From contig NZ_BBZI01000005.1 in assembly GCF_008974245.1 (NCBI RefSeq), positions 592,180 through 656,179 on the forward strand: 64,000 nt of DNA, read 5' to 3'. The DNA is from Streptomyces abyssomicinicus (GTDB lineage Bacteria; Actinomycetota; Actinomycetes; Streptomycetales; Streptomycetaceae). The position numbers and the translations under genes were made by a program. Shown here in pieces: positions 55,952-63,970 of the stretch (the first letter of the stretch is position 1; each line of letters opens with the position of its first letter). The notes below the pieces were generated by a model that ran no database searches, was not told the DNA's origin, and worked only from the letters and a program-made list of their open reading frames with translations.

Positions 55952-56018
55952 GGCCACTCCAGGACGTGATGCGGTCGGACTCCCATGGTGCTCCCGACCG
56001 GGGCCGTTTGTCCGTCTC

Positions 56019-56048
56019 TTGACGCCCTTTCGACTCCGCTTCTACGCT
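56019..56048 (+). promoter_or_regulatory. Vegetative-type promoter of gcl
   Basis: TTGACG (56019-56024), 18 bases, then TACGCT (56043-56048) fits the main Streptomyces sigma factor. Transcription would start near 56055, inside the downstream twin operator, so binding there should repress. Confidence 0.6.
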
Positions 56049-56050
56049 GA

Positions 56051-56086
56051 TTCCGTATAACAGAAGAAGTTTTCCGCATCCCGGAA
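56051..56086 (+). promoter_or_regulatory. Twin palindromic operator at gcl (TTCCG-N5-CGGAA type)
   Basis: Two 15-bp elements: TTCCGTATAACAGAA (56051-56065) and TTCCGCATCCCGGAA (56072-56086), six bases apart, 21 bases start to start. The hyi promoter carries the same pair in the same order. The shape is reminiscent of IclR-family operators, whose members include glyoxylate/allantoin regulators, but the protein is not identified. Confidence 0.8.
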
Positions 56087-56145
56087 AGAGGTCGTCCGTT
56101 CCCGACGTCCCCGGCACCGGGAACGGCCCGACAGGGAGGTGCGCG

Positions 56146-57930
56146 ATGGCCCGTACGACCGCTGCCCGCGCGGCAGTCGAGATCCTGGTCAGGGAAGGCG
56201 TCACCGAGGCGTTCGGCGTGCCGGGCGCGGCGATCAACCCGTTCTACGCGGCGATGCGGGCCTCGGGCGCCGTCCGCCATACCCTGGCCCGCCACGTGGA
56301 GGGCGCCTCGCACATGGCCGAGGGATACACCCGGGCCGTGAGCGGCAACATCGGTCTCTGCGTGGGCACTTCGGGACCCGCCGGCACCGACATGATCACC
56401 GGCCTGTACTCGGCGTGGGCGGACTCGGTCCCGATCCTCTGCGTCACGGGGCAGGCGCCGACCACGGTGCTCCACAAGGAGGACTTCCAGGCGGTCGACA
56501 TCGCCTCCGTCGCCCGTCCGGTCACCAAGTGGGCGGTTACCGTCCTGGAGGCCGCCCAGGTGCCGGGAGTCTTCCAGCAGGCGTTCCACGTGATGCGCTC
56601 GGGCCGCCCCGGGCCCGTGCTCATCGACCTGCCGGTGGACGTCCAGCTCGCCGAGATCGCGTGGGACCCGGACGTCTACCAGCCGCTGCCGGTCCACCGC
56701 CCGGTGGCCTCCCGGGCCCAGATCGAGAAGGCGTTCACCCTGCTGGACGCCGCCGAGCGCCCGCTGATCGTCGCCGGGGGCGGTGTCGTCGGCGCCGACG
56801 CCTGCGAACCGCTGCGCGAGTTCGCCGAGTTGACCGGGGTGCCGGTGGTGCCGACGCTGATGGGGTGGGGCGCCCTGCCGGACGACCACGACCTCAACGC
56901 CGGCATGGTGGGGCTGCAGACCTCCCACCGCTTCGGCAACGCCACCTTCCTGGAGTCCGACTTCGTGCTGGGCGTCGGCAACCGCTGGGCCAACCGGCAC
57001 ACCGGGCGCCTGGACGTCTACACTGCCGGGCGGACCTTCGTGCACGTGGACGTGGAGCCCACCCAGATCGGGCGGATCTTCGCCCCCGACCTGGGTATCG
57101 CCTCGGACGCGCGTGCGGCGCTGGAGCTGTTCGTCGCCGTGGCCCGGGAGCGCAAGGAACGGGGCGGGCTCCGTGACCGCTCGGCCTGGGCGGAGGCCGT
57201 CCAGGAACGCCGGGCCCGGATGGAGCGCCGCACCCACTTCGACGACGTGCCGGTGAAGCCGCAGCGGGTGTACCAGGAGATGAACAAGGCGTTCGGCCCC
57301 GGGACGCGGTACGTCACCGCCATCGGGAACTCCCAGATCGCGGCCGCCCAGATGCTGCACGTCCACCGGCCCCGGCACTGGATCAACTGCGGGCAGGCCG
57401 GCCCCCTCGGCTGGACCCTCCCGGCCGCCCTGGGCGTGGCGCGCGCCGACTCCTCGGCGCCGGTGGTGGCGCTCTCCGGCGACTACGACTTCCAGTTCCT
57501 GATCGAGGAGCTGGCGGTCGGGGCCCAGCACCGCATCCCCTACATCCACGTCCTGCTCAACAACGCCTACCTGGGCCTCATCCGGCAGGCGCAGCGCGCC
57601 TTCGCGATGGACTTCGAGGTCAACCTGGAGTTCGAGAACGTCAACGCGCCGGAACTCGGCGGGTACGGCGTCGACCACGTGAAGGTGGCCGAGGGGCTCG
57701 GCTGCAAGGCGATCCGGGTGACCGAACCGACGCGACTGGCCCCGGCGTTCGAGGAGGCGAAACGGCTGGCGGCCGAGTTCCGGGTCCCGGTCGTGGTCGA
57801 GGTGATCCTCGAGCGGGTGACCGATGTCTCCATGTCGGTCACCAACGACATAGGCGCCGTGGTGGAGTTCGAGGAGACCGCCACCGAGCCGTGGCACGCG
57901 CCGACGGCGCTGCGCACACCGAAGGGGTGA
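56146..57930 (+). CDS. gcl: Glyoxylate carboligase
   Basis: A 594-residue ThDP and FAD enzyme that joins two glyoxylates to tartronate semialdehyde and CO2. It follows the Gcl pattern closely: [43 protein letters not shown]-type [20 protein letters not shown], and the ThDP motif [20 protein letters not shown] to [10 protein letters not shown] (about 443-482). Length matches the family. Glyoxylate comes from purine ureide breakdown or glycolate. ATG 56146 is preceded by GGGAGG. It is monocistronic and convergent with the TIGR04222 gene; the twin operator upstream predicts co-control with hyi-glxR. Confidence 0.95.
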   Translation: MARTTAARAAVEILVREGVTEAFGVPGAAINPFYAAMRASGAVRHTLARHVEGASHMAEGYTRAVSGNIGLCVGTSGPAGTDMITGLYSAWADSVPILCVTGQAPTTVLHKEDFQAVDIASVARPVTKWAVTVLEAAQVPGVFQQAFHVMRSGRPGPVLIDLPVDVQLAEIAWDPDVYQPLPVHRPVASRAQIEKAFTLLDAAERPLIVAGGGVVGADACEPLREFAELTGVPVVPTLMGWGALPDDHDLNAGMVGLQTSHRFGNATFLESDFVLGVGNRWANRHTGRLDVYTAGRTFVHVDVEPTQIGRIFAPDLGIASDARAALELFVAVARERKERGGLRDRSAWAEAVQERRARMERRTHFDDVPVKPQRVYQEMNKAFGPGTRYVTAIGNSQIAAAQMLHVHRPRHWINCGQAGPLGWTLPAALGVARADSSAPVVALSGDYDFQFLIEELAVGAQHRIPYIHVLLNNAYLGLIRQAQRAFAMDFEVNLEFENVNAPELGGYGVDHVKVAEGLGCKAIRVTEPTRLAPAFEEAKRLAAEFRVPVVVEVILERVTDVSMSVTNDIGAVVEFEETATEPWHAPTALRTPKG

Positions 57931-57931
57931 T

Positions 57932-57950
57932 CCCGCGCTGCTCCCGCGGG
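57932..57950 (+). terminator. Short hairpin directly after gcl
   Basis: CCCGCG and CGCGGG with a seven-base loop start two bases after the gcl stop, between convergent genes. The stem is only 6 bp but all G-C; it may act as a weak terminator. Confidence 0.35.
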
Positions 57951-57964
57951 CGTGAGCCGGACGC

Positions 57965-58675
57965 TCAGTAGCCGCCTCCGCAGCTCGAGCCCCCGCCCCA
58001 GCCGTGGCCACCGCCGTCGGAGTGGCCGCCGGAGCCCCCGTCCGGGCCGCGCCCCTCGCCGCTGTCGCTGCCGCCACCGTCGCCGTCGTGCAGTTCGCGG
58101 TACACCCTGGTGGTGAGTCCGCCCGGCGCGTCGGGCGGTTCACCCAGCAGGTCCCGGCGGGTCGGCGGCTTACCGGTCAGCATGGCGTCGCGGGCCAGGT
58201 GCGGCTCGGCCAGCAGCAGTGCCTGGTCCCCGTGGAGCGCCACCGCCGTCAAGGCGCTGTCGTCGTCGGCCAGTTCGGCGGCCCGGACCGGAGGCGGGTG
58301 GGCGGCGCGCAGTTCCCGCAGCGTCCGGTGTCCGGCGCGCGTCGGGACGGGGAGCCGCCGCCGCAGCAGGCCCTCGGCGGTGAGCGAGGCCCGGACCGTG
58401 GTGACACACATCCGCACCCTGGGCCGCGCCATCAGTTCCAGCAGCGTGCACCGCCGGTGCAGCGCGGCGTGGACCGCCTTCTCCAACGGGTGCGCGGCCC
58501 GGCCGGACAGCGGGCCGGTGGTCCTCAGGACCCCGGGCTCCGCCGCCTCGACCAGGCCGCGCCTGCACAGCGCCACGACCGCGACCGTCACGGCCGCGCG
58601 GTCTCCCCCGCGCAGCACGGCGACGCGGTACACGTCGAGCGGGCGTCCCCCGCCGCCCCCGCCGTGTCCCCCCAT
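57965..58675 (-). CDS. TIGR04222-type protein with Gly-rich C-terminus
   Basis: A 236-residue protein with an N-terminal MGGHGGGGGG run, a helical middle (DVYRVAVLRGGDRAAVTVAV, VALCRRGLVEAAEPGVLR, PLEKAVHAALHRRCTLLELM) and a C-terminal Gly/Ser/His tail ending GGGSSCGGGY. A Gly-rich end with a single late Cys is the hallmark of TIGR04222 proteins, whose role is unknown. GGGAGGG lies six bases before the ATG at 58675, ruling out the longer frame. No membrane segment is seen in this member. Confidence 0.72.
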   Translation of the reverse strand: MGGHGGGGGGRPLDVYRVAVLRGGDRAAVTVAVVALCRRGLVEAAEPGVLRTTGPLSGRAAHPLEKAVHAALHRRCTLLELMARPRVRMCVTTVRASLTAEGLLRRRLPVPTRAGHRTLRELRAAHPPPVRAAELADDDSALTAVALHGDQALLLAEPHLARDAMLTGKPPTRRDLLGEPPDAPGGLTTRVYRELHDGDGGGSDSGEGRGPDGGSGGHSDGGGHGWGGGSSCGGGY

Positions 58676-58811
58676 GGCGTTCCCTCCCCCGTCACTCCGA
58701 CTCCCCCGCGGCCGGAACGAGGTCCGCCGCCCCCGTGCCGGCGGACCCCGTGCGGACAACAATGCGCCCTGGAACCAAGTCTGTTGAAGGGAGGGGAGCG
58801 CTTTCAGAGGT

Positions 58812-59039
58812 TCATTTGAGGTTGGGGTGCTCCTCCAGTCCCGGCCACTCGCCGGGACCCCCGCCCTGCCAGTCGATCCGGTCTCCGCCCTCCAGGTCGC
58901 CCACGTCGAGGTCGGCCAGCCGGAGGATTTCGCGGACGTCGTCCAGGTGGGAGGCGACGCCCAGCGGCTCGTCGTCCAGGGTGACCCGGCGGGAGCCGTC
59001 CAGGCCCGGCGGGTGCACCACGATGTCAGGTCCGTTCAT
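58812..59039 (-). CDS. Small acidic hypothetical protein
   Basis: A 75-residue acidic protein: NGPDIVVHPPGLDGSRRVTL, then DEPLGVASHLDDVREILRLA, DLDVGDLEGGDRIDWQGG and LEEHPNLK at the end. ATG 59039 follows TGGGGA. It lies 67 bases after glxR in the same direction and may be co-transcribed. I do not recognise a fold; the codon use is normal, so it is probably real. Confidence 0.65.
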   Translation of the reverse strand: MNGPDIVVHPPGLDGSRRVTLDDEPLGVASHLDDVREILRLADLDVGDLEGGDRIDWQGGGPGEWPGLEEHPNLK

Positions 59040-59106
59040 GTCCCCAGGCTGCTGCGGACGGGGCGGACGCGCACCTCGGCGGGCCGCGCTCCCGCCCCGG
59101 CGGCCG

Positions 59107-60006
59107 CTACGGCCGGACCTCCGTGCCGGACAGCCGCTCCACCGCCCGCAGCAGCGCCGAGTGGTCCAGGCCGCCGTCGCCCTGGGCGCGCAGACTCGCC
59201 ACCAGCTGGGCGACCAGCGCCCCGGCGGGCACGGCCGCGCCCACCGCGCGGGCGGCCTCGGTGACGATGCCCAGGTCCTTGTGGTGCAGATCGACACGGA
59301 AGCCGGGGCGGAAGTCCCGCGTCAGGAAGCCGTCCTTCTTCCGGGTGAGCACGGCGGAACCGGCGAGGCCGCCGTTCAGCACCGTCAGGGCCGCCGCCAG
59401 GTCGACCCCGGACTTCTCCAGGAAGACCACCGCCTCGGCGCAGGCCTGAAGGTTCACCGCCACGATCAGCTGGTTGGCCGCCTTGACCGTCTGCCCCGCG
59501 CCGTGCGGGCCGCAGTGGACGACCGTGCGGCCGAGAACGCCCAGGAGCGGGGCGGCGGCGTCGAAATCGTCCTTCCCGCCGCCGACCATGACCGACAGGG
59601 TGCCCTCGACGGCACCCGCCTCACCGCCGGACACCGGGGCGTCCAGGACCCGCAGCCCCCGCTCCGCGGCCGCCCGGGCCAGCTCCACCGACGTGCTCGG
59701 AGTGATCGAGGACATGTCGATCAGCAAGGCCCCCGGGCGGGCGTGCCGCAGGATGCCCTCCGGCCCGTAGGCCACCGCCTCCACCTCGGGGGAGGCGGGG
59801 ACCATGGTGATCACCACGTCGGCCTCCCGGACCGCCTCGGCCACCGAGGCCGCCGGCACCCCGCCCGCAGCGGCCAGCCGGGCGAGCTTCCCGGGTTCCA
59901 GCGTGTGGCCGGTGACCCGGTAGCCGGCCCGCAGCAGGTTCTCGGCCATGGGGGAGCCCATGATGCCGAGGCCTATCCAGGCGACCCTGGGAAGCGTGTT
60001 GCCCAT
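59107..60006 (-). CDS. glxR: 2-hydroxy-3-oxopropionate (tartronate semialdehyde) reductase
   Basis: A 299-residue beta-hydroxyacid dehydrogenase. The NAD(P) site is VAWIGLGIMGSPMAENLLRA (Gly-x-Gly-x2-Gly), the substrate loop is DAPVSGGEAGAVEGTLSVMV, and the catalytic Lys lies in GAGQTVKAANQLIVA (about 174). It reduces tartronate semialdehyde from Gcl to glycerate. ATG 60006 has GGAGG five bases upstream. It follows hyi by 30 bases in one operon. Confidence 0.93.
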   Translation of the reverse strand: MGNTLPRVAWIGLGIMGSPMAENLLRAGYRVTGHTLEPGKLARLAAAGGVPAASVAEAVREADVVITMVPASPEVEAVAYGPEGILRHARPGALLIDMSSITPSTSVELARAAAERGLRVLDAPVSGGEAGAVEGTLSVMVGGGKDDFDAAAPLLGVLGRTVVHCGPHGAGQTVKAANQLIVAVNLQACAEAVVFLEKSGVDLAAALTVLNGGLAGSAVLTRKKDGFLTRDFRPGFRVDLHHKDLGIVTEAARAVGAAVPAGALVAQLVASLRAQGDGGLDHSALLRAVERLSGTEVRP

Positions 60007-60036
60007 CCGGTCCTCCAACCGCCGTTCGGGTGACTG

Positions 60037-60885
60037 TCAGTCGTGCCGGCGCGGACGGCGTGCCTCGCGGGGCAGCCAGGCGAACGCCTCCTCGCCCGTC
60101 CGGGCGCCGGGCGCGTACTCCAGGCCCACCCACCCGTCGTAGCCCGCCGCGCCGAGCCGCTCCAGCAGACCGGGCAGCGGCAGCCGCCCCGTGCCGGGCG
60201 CGCCGCGGCCGGGACGGTCGGCGATCTGCACGTGGCCGGTGACCGGCGCGTACCGGTCGATCACCGCGGGCAGGTCCTCACCGTTCATCGCCAAGTGGTA
60301 AAGGTCCATCAGGAAACGGCAGTTGCCGAGGCCGGTGCGCTCGTCGACCCGGTGCGCGACCTTTGCCGCCCCGGCCGCCGACACCAGCGGATACCGCGGC
60401 GACTCCCGCGCGTTGAGCGCCTCCACCAGCACCACGGCGCCGATCCGGTCCGCCGCCCGCGCCGCGAACGCCAGGTTCTCCAGGGCCAGTTCGTCCTGCT
60501 CGGCCGGGTCGACGCCCTCGAGCCGGTTGCCGTACAGCGCGTTCAGCGCCCGGCAGCCCAGCGAACCGGCGAACTCCACGGCCGCCTCCACGTTGGCCCG
60601 GAACCGGTCCGACTCCGCGCCCGGCAGGCTCAGCGCGCCGCGGTCGGGGCCCGGCAGCAGCCCGGCGTAGAAATTGAGTCCGGTGAGCCGCACCCCGGCC
60701 TTCTCCAGCGCCTCGCCCAGCGCGTCCAGGCGCCCCGGGGCAGGCGCCGGTTCCCCGGGCCACGGCCACCACAGCTCCACGGCGCCGAACCCCGCGGCGG
60801 CCGCCGCCGCGGGCCGGTCCAGGAGCGGGAGCTCCGTGAAGAGCATCGAGAGATTGACGGTGTATCGCTGACCGGCGAGACCCAT
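60037..60885 (-). CDS. hyi: Hydroxypyruvate isomerase
   Basis: A 282-residue TIM-barrel of the xylose isomerase-like family. It begins with YTVNLSMLFTELPLLDRPAA, then GFGAVELWWPWPG, LNALYGNRLEG, VLVEALNARESP, FLMDLYHLAMNGED and HVQIADRPGRGAPGTG, the metal-binding Glu/Asp/His series of Hyi. It interconverts hydroxypyruvate and tartronate semialdehyde. ATG 60885 was chosen (GAGGGG nine bases upstream); the frame to 60951 would run through the operator. First gene of the hyi-glxR operon under a twin operator like that of gcl. Confidence 0.93.
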   Translation of the reverse strand: MGLAGQRYTVNLSMLFTELPLLDRPAAAAAAGFGAVELWWPWPGEPAPAPGRLDALGEALEKAGVRLTGLNFYAGLLPGPDRGALSLPGAESDRFRANVEAAVEFAGSLGCRALNALYGNRLEGVDPAEQDELALENLAFAARAADRIGAVVLVEALNARESPRYPLVSAAGAAKVAHRVDERTGLGNCRFLMDLYHLAMNGEDLPAVIDRYAPVTGHVQIADRPGRGAPGTGRLPLPGLLERLGAAGYDGWVGLEYAPGARTGEEAFAWLPREARRPRRHD

Positions 60886-60921
60886 GGAGCGGTACCCCTC
60901 GTGTAGTTCGCGCTGCCGGAC

Positions 60922-60957
60922 TTCCGTTCTGCGGAACCGAACTTCTGGCATATGGAA
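60922..60957 (-). promoter_or_regulatory. Twin palindromic operator at hyi-glxR
   Basis: On the gene strand, distal TTCCATATGCCAGAA (60957-60943) is followed by proximal TTCCGCAGAACGGAA (60936-60922), six bases apart and 21 bases start to start. Each matches its gcl counterpart at 12 of 15 positions, with the same order and orientation. Confidence 0.8.
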
Positions 60958-60985
60958 TGCTGCCGGTGCGTCCGATGCCTGTCAA
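60957..60985 (-). promoter_or_regulatory. Promoter of the hyi-glxR operon
   Basis: On the minus strand TTGACA (60985-60980), 17 bases, then CAGCAT (60962-60957) fits a vegetative promoter with a perfect -35 and a weak -10. The distal operator begins at its last base, as at gcl where the operator begins two bases after the -10. Confidence 0.55.
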
Positions 60986-61085
60986 GAACGAGGAGACCCC
61001 TCTGCCGGACCACCGGGCGGCGTCCCCTAACCTGCCGCTCTGGATCTTCGGTCGCGACCACGAGGCGGCCAGGGAGGGGAGAACC

Positions 61086-62198
61086 GTGTCCGAGCACCTG
61101 TCCGACGAGGAACTGGCCCGATTCCTGCGGGAGAGCGCCGAGGGAACGGCCCGCGAGGCCCCGAAGGAGCCCTCCGCGCGGGCCCGCATGGTGACGGCGC
61201 GGCTCAGGGAACAGGAGGCGCGGGGCGAGGTGCCGCAGGGCTGGCGCACCGGCCCCGACCTGGACCGGCACCGGGCCCACGCCGCGCGCCGCAGACGCCT
61301 CAAGGCCGCCGTCGGCGGCCTGGTGGTGGCCGGCCTGGTCGTCCTGGCGCTGAACCCGTCCCTGCTCCCCGGTTACCCGTACGGCGGCGGAGGGACCGAC
61401 GGCACGTCCGTCGCGGCCGGGACGCTGCCCGCCGAGACCGCCGCGCCCTCGACGGCGCCCGGCGCCGCGCCCGGCACCCCGACCCTCGACGACCCCTTCG
61501 CCGGGTCCCCGGCCGCGGCCTGGCAGGAGGGCGCGGAGGGCATCGTGATGCCCGAGCCGAAGGCGGTCGGGGTCTTCTCCGAGCAGCAGGTCGGCAAGGC
61601 CCTCGAGGACGCCCGCACCCTGCTCGTCGACGCCAACGTCGCCCCGGCCACGCTGCGCGGCGGGAAACCGAAGGCCGCGCTCGGCGTCCTGGACCCGCGT
61701 CAGCCCGAACTGCTGGACCACCTCAGGGCCTCGCTGCGCGAACCGGACGGGAAGCACGACCCGCTCGACCTCTTCAGCCGGTTCGACCCCGAGGAGATAC
61801 GGGTCGTCGGCGACCAGGTCCGCACCCGCGGCCGGACGGTCCTCGAGAAGGGCAAGGACGGCGCCGTCTCCGTCAAGGCCGACTACACCTTCGTCTACCC
61901 GGTGACCCGGGCCGGGAAGGAATCCGAGGAGGTCACCCGCGCCGTCGTACGCCGGGTGGTGGAGTTCGAGATGCCCGACCCCGCGCGCTACGTGGCGACC
62001 CCGGGGAAGCTCATGATCACCAGTTACCGGAGCGAATGGGGCAACTCCGGCTGCGAGTTCTCGGACGGCTGGGCGCACCCGCAGTTCGACTCCGACCTCT
62101 CGGACGGCGCGCCCCCCTCGGGTCCGACCGTCGACCCCTACGACCGCAGTGGCGCCGTGAGCGACGGAGACGAGTGCGGCACGCTCTCCCGCGTCTGA
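61086..62198 (+). CDS. Single-pass membrane protein with extracytoplasmic domain, unknown
   Basis: A 370-residue protein. An acidic N-terminus (SEHLSDEELARFLRESAEGT) and a basic stretch (RHRAHAARRRRLKAAVGG) precede one membrane segment (LVVAGLVVLALNPSLLPGY, about residues 80-98), then a Thr/Ala/Pro-rich linker and a folded C-terminal domain (VGDQVRTRGRTVLEKGKDG, DYTFVYPV, RRVVEFEMPDP, two late Cys). GTG 61086 has GGAGGGGA five bases upstream; the frame is open to 60957 but overlaps the hyi promoter. I do not recognise the family; it looks like membrane-anchored proteins of Streptomyces of unknown role. Confidence 0.78.
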   Translation: MSEHLSDEELARFLRESAEGTAREAPKEPSARARMVTARLREQEARGEVPQGWRTGPDLDRHRAHAARRRRLKAAVGGLVVAGLVVLALNPSLLPGYPYGGGGTDGTSVAAGTLPAETAAPSTAPGAAPGTPTLDDPFAGSPAAAWQEGAEGIVMPEPKAVGVFSEQQVGKALEDARTLLVDANVAPATLRGGKPKAALGVLDPRQPELLDHLRASLREPDGKHDPLDLFSRFDPEEIRVVGDQVRTRGRTVLEKGKDGAVSVKADYTFVYPVTRAGKESEEVTRAVVRRVVEFEMPDPARYVATPGKLMITSYRSEWGNSGCEFSDGWAHPQFDSDLSDGAPPSGPTVDPYDRSGAVSDGDECGTLSRV

Positions 62199-62253
62199 CC
62201 GGCCGCTCCGCCCGCGCGGACCGCGGCCCGGCGGCGTTCGGTTAGAGTCGCCG

Positions 62254-62281
62254 CCGGGCCGGCCGGAAGGCGCCGGCCCGG
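62254..62281 (+). promoter_or_regulatory. 5'-UTR hairpin before the small-protein/HTH pair
   Basis: CCGGGCCGGC and GCCGGCCCGG form a perfect 10-bp stem with an eight-base loop, ending 25 bases before the ATG at 62307. A -10-like TAGAGT (62243-62248) just upstream would place the hairpin in the leader. A regulatory role is possible. Confidence 0.4.
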
Positions 62282-62306
62282 TGCTCTGGGTGCGCTGGGG
62301 GCAGGA

Positions 62307-62600
62307 ATGCGTTTGCGGGTGGAGTTCACGACCGAGCCGTTCGACCTCGACGAGGTTCCCGGCCACGCGGTCGCGGCCCGGGAGGCCGTCGAGACGGCGG
62401 AAGGGCTGGGCTCCGTGGACGTCGGCCCCTTCGGCACCACCGCGGAGGGCGGCTCGGACGCCGTGCTCGCCGCGGTCGGCGCCGTGCTGCGCCGCTCCCT
62501 GGACGCCGGGGCCACGCGGGTGACCCTCCAGGTCAACGTCGTCGACGCAACCGCCGGGTCAGGGGCCGGTGCCGGCGTGGTGGACGGGGACGCCGGGTGA
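62307..62600 (+). CDS. Small conserved-looking protein upstream of an HTH regulator
   Basis: A 97-residue protein: RLRVEFTTEPFDLDEVPGHA, AREAVETAEGLGSVDVGPFG, then a helix (DAVLAAVGAVLRRSLDAGAT) and strand RVTLQVNVVDA, a ferredoxin-like beta-alpha-beta order resembling thiamine-binding YkoF/MTH1187-type proteins. The last 15 residues are low complexity. It overlaps the next gene by GTGA, so the two are made together; it may be a ligand sensor for that regulator. This is inference. Confidence 0.68.
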   Translation: MRLRVEFTTEPFDLDEVPGHAVAAREAVETAEGLGSVDVGPFGTTAEGGSDAVLAAVGAVLRRSLDAGATRVTLQVNVVDATAGSGAGAGVVDGDAG

Positions 62601-62998
62601 GCGCGGGGAGGGGCGCGGCCGAGGAGTTCGTCGACGCGCTGCGGCCGCTGGCCGACGCCATGGGGGCCGCGCTGCTGCCGCCGGGGGAGGCCGGCCCCGA
62701 CGACGTGGTGCTGCGCTGGGACGGGGCGGCGGCGGTCGCCGTGCGGCTGCCGCAGCTCGCCGAGTCGCTGGACCACGTCCTGGCGGCGATGGAACGCACC
62801 GCGGGCAGGCCGCTCGCCGAACTCGACCGCAAGGCCAAGCAGGACGCGGTCCGCACCCTGGAGGCCCGTGGCGCCTTCGCCGTCCGTCACGGCGTCGAGA
62901 CGGTCGCCACCGCGCTGGGGGTCAGCCGCTTCACCGTTTACAACTATGTGCGTTCACAAGAGGAGCGCGCTCGGAAGGCCCGAGGCGCAGAAGCATGA
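62597..62998 (+). CDS. HTH_22 (YheO-like) DNA-binding regulator
   Basis: A 133-residue protein. The first 70 residues are a small alpha/beta domain (AEEFVDALRPLADAMGAALL, DDVVLRWDGAAAVAV). The C-terminus holds LDRKAKQDAVRTLEARGAFA and ETVATALGVSRFTVYNYV, the helix-turn-helix signature shared with YheO-type regulators. In my recollection, similar proteins sit beside ureide and purine genes in Streptomyces, so it is a possible local regulator of gcl/hyi. GTG 62597 overlaps the preceding stop. Confidence 0.78.
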   Translation: MSAGRGAAEEFVDALRPLADAMGAALLPPGEAGPDDVVLRWDGAAAVAVRLPQLAESLDHVLAAMERTAGRPLAELDRKAKQDAVRTLEARGAFAVRHGVETVATALGVSRFTVYNYVRSQEERARKARGAEA

Positions 62999-63087
62999 CG
63001 AACGTGCTCCCGCCCGCGGAGACTCCTCAGCAGTCAGCTGAGCTGATCTTGGAGGCTTCCCCCGGAGAACCGTCAGAGATTTCTTGA
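62995..63087 (+). CDS. Candidate 30-residue peptide coupled to the HTH gene
   Basis: An ATG overlaps the HTH stop (ATGA) and opens a 30-codon frame: MTNVLPPAETPQQSAELILE, then ASPGEPSEIS. Local GC falls sharply (GAGATTTCTTGAAGC at the end) and codon bias is weak. It may be a short coupled peptide, or merely the 5' remnant of a lost downstream gene. The following 150 bases hold nothing recognisable. Confidence 0.35.
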   Translation: MTNVLPPAETPQQSAELILEASPGEPSEIS

Positions 63088-63226
63088 AGCGCAGCGGCGC
63101 ACGGCCAGCCGGCGAGAGCCCCCTCGACCGTGCCCACGAGGAGCGCCGGGGCACCCCGTGAGCACGAGCGCCGGACGCCCGCCGGGCGCCGCGCACCGCC
63201 CTGGAGCCGCCCGGCCGGTGCGCGGC

Positions 63227-63232
63227 TAGGGT
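63227..63232 (+). promoter_or_regulatory. -10 element TAGGGT placed for a leaderless mRNA
   Basis: TAGGGT ends seven bases before the GTG at 63240, the spacing expected when transcription starts at the first base of the start codon. No ribosome site precedes that GTG. The -35 is weak (CTGGAG at 63201). Confidence 0.45.
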
Positions 63233-63239
63233 GACACCC

Positions 63240-63911
63240 GTGCGCGAGACGGCGGAGACGGGGACGGCGAGGACGGACACGGCGGCGGGGACGGACGTGG
63301 CGGTGGAGTCGGCCGAAGCCACGGAGGCCATGGAGGCCGCGCGGGCGGGCGCCCTCGAGGCGGGCGGCGAGGACGAGGCGTGGCCCGTCGCCGCCGGGAC
63401 GACCTCGCTGAGCGTCGCGCTGCCCGCGCTGGACCGCCTGGTGGCCCCCTGGCGGCGCGCCTGGGACACCGCCGCCCGCCACGGCGGCACCGCCCACGTG
63501 ACCGTCCTCTTCCCGTTCCTGCACCGCGAGCGGGTGGACGACGGCGTGCGCGCCGCCCTCGCCGAGGAGTTCGCGGCGCACCCGCCCTTCGAGCTCCGGT
63601 TCGCCGGATGCGCCCGCTTCCCCGGAGTGCTCTGGCTGCGCCCCGAACCCGACGGCCCGCTGCGGGCGCTCACCGCGGCCGTCACCGCGCGCTGGCCGGA
63701 ACAGGCGCCGTACGGCGGCCTGTTCGGCGATCTCGACCCCCATGTCACCGTTGCCAACAGCGGGAGCGCCGCGCAGCACGACCTGATCGAGGCGGCGCTC
63801 GCCCCCGCCCTGCCGCTGACCGAGCGGGTGACGGCCGTCGACCTGGTGGTGTTCGACGGCCGCCGGTGGCGCAGGCGAACCCGTTTTCCGCTGGGCCGGG
63901 TGGACGGCTGA
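63240..63911 (+). CDS. 2'-5' RNA ligase family / 2H phosphoesterase
   Basis: A 223-residue protein. A 45-residue Ala/Glu/Thr-rich tail precedes the 2H fold with its two His motifs, HVTVLFPFL (about residue 84) and HVTVANSG (about 168), which hold the catalytic His-x-Thr pairs. The family cleaves or joins 2'-5' or cyclic phosphodiesters; the substrate is unknown here. Start: GTG 63240, preferred over GTG 63231 because of the -10 placed for leaderless transcription. Confidence 0.83.
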   Translation: MRETAETGTARTDTAAGTDVAVESAEATEAMEAARAGALEAGGEDEAWPVAAGTTSLSVALPALDRLVAPWRRAWDTAARHGGTAHVTVLFPFLHRERVDDGVRAALAEEFAAHPPFELRFAGCARFPGVLWLRPEPDGPLRALTAAVTARWPEQAPYGGLFGDLDPHVTVANSGSAAQHDLIEAALAPALPLTERVTAVDLVVFDGRRWRRRTRFPLGRVDG

Positions 63912-63922
63912 CCGGTCGGACT

Positions 63923-63937
63923 TCAACAAAATGTTGA
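63923..63937. promoter_or_regulatory. Palindrome TCAACA-AAA-TGTTGA over a -35 box
   Basis: A perfect 6-3-6 palindrome whose right arm contains TTGACG (63934-63939). An 18-base spacer then leads to TTGGCT (63958-63963), a plausible promoter. A repressor bound here would cover the -35. Confidence 0.5.
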
Positions 63938-63970
63938 CGCCCGGCGGCCCGGTGGGGTTGGCTGCCCGGT

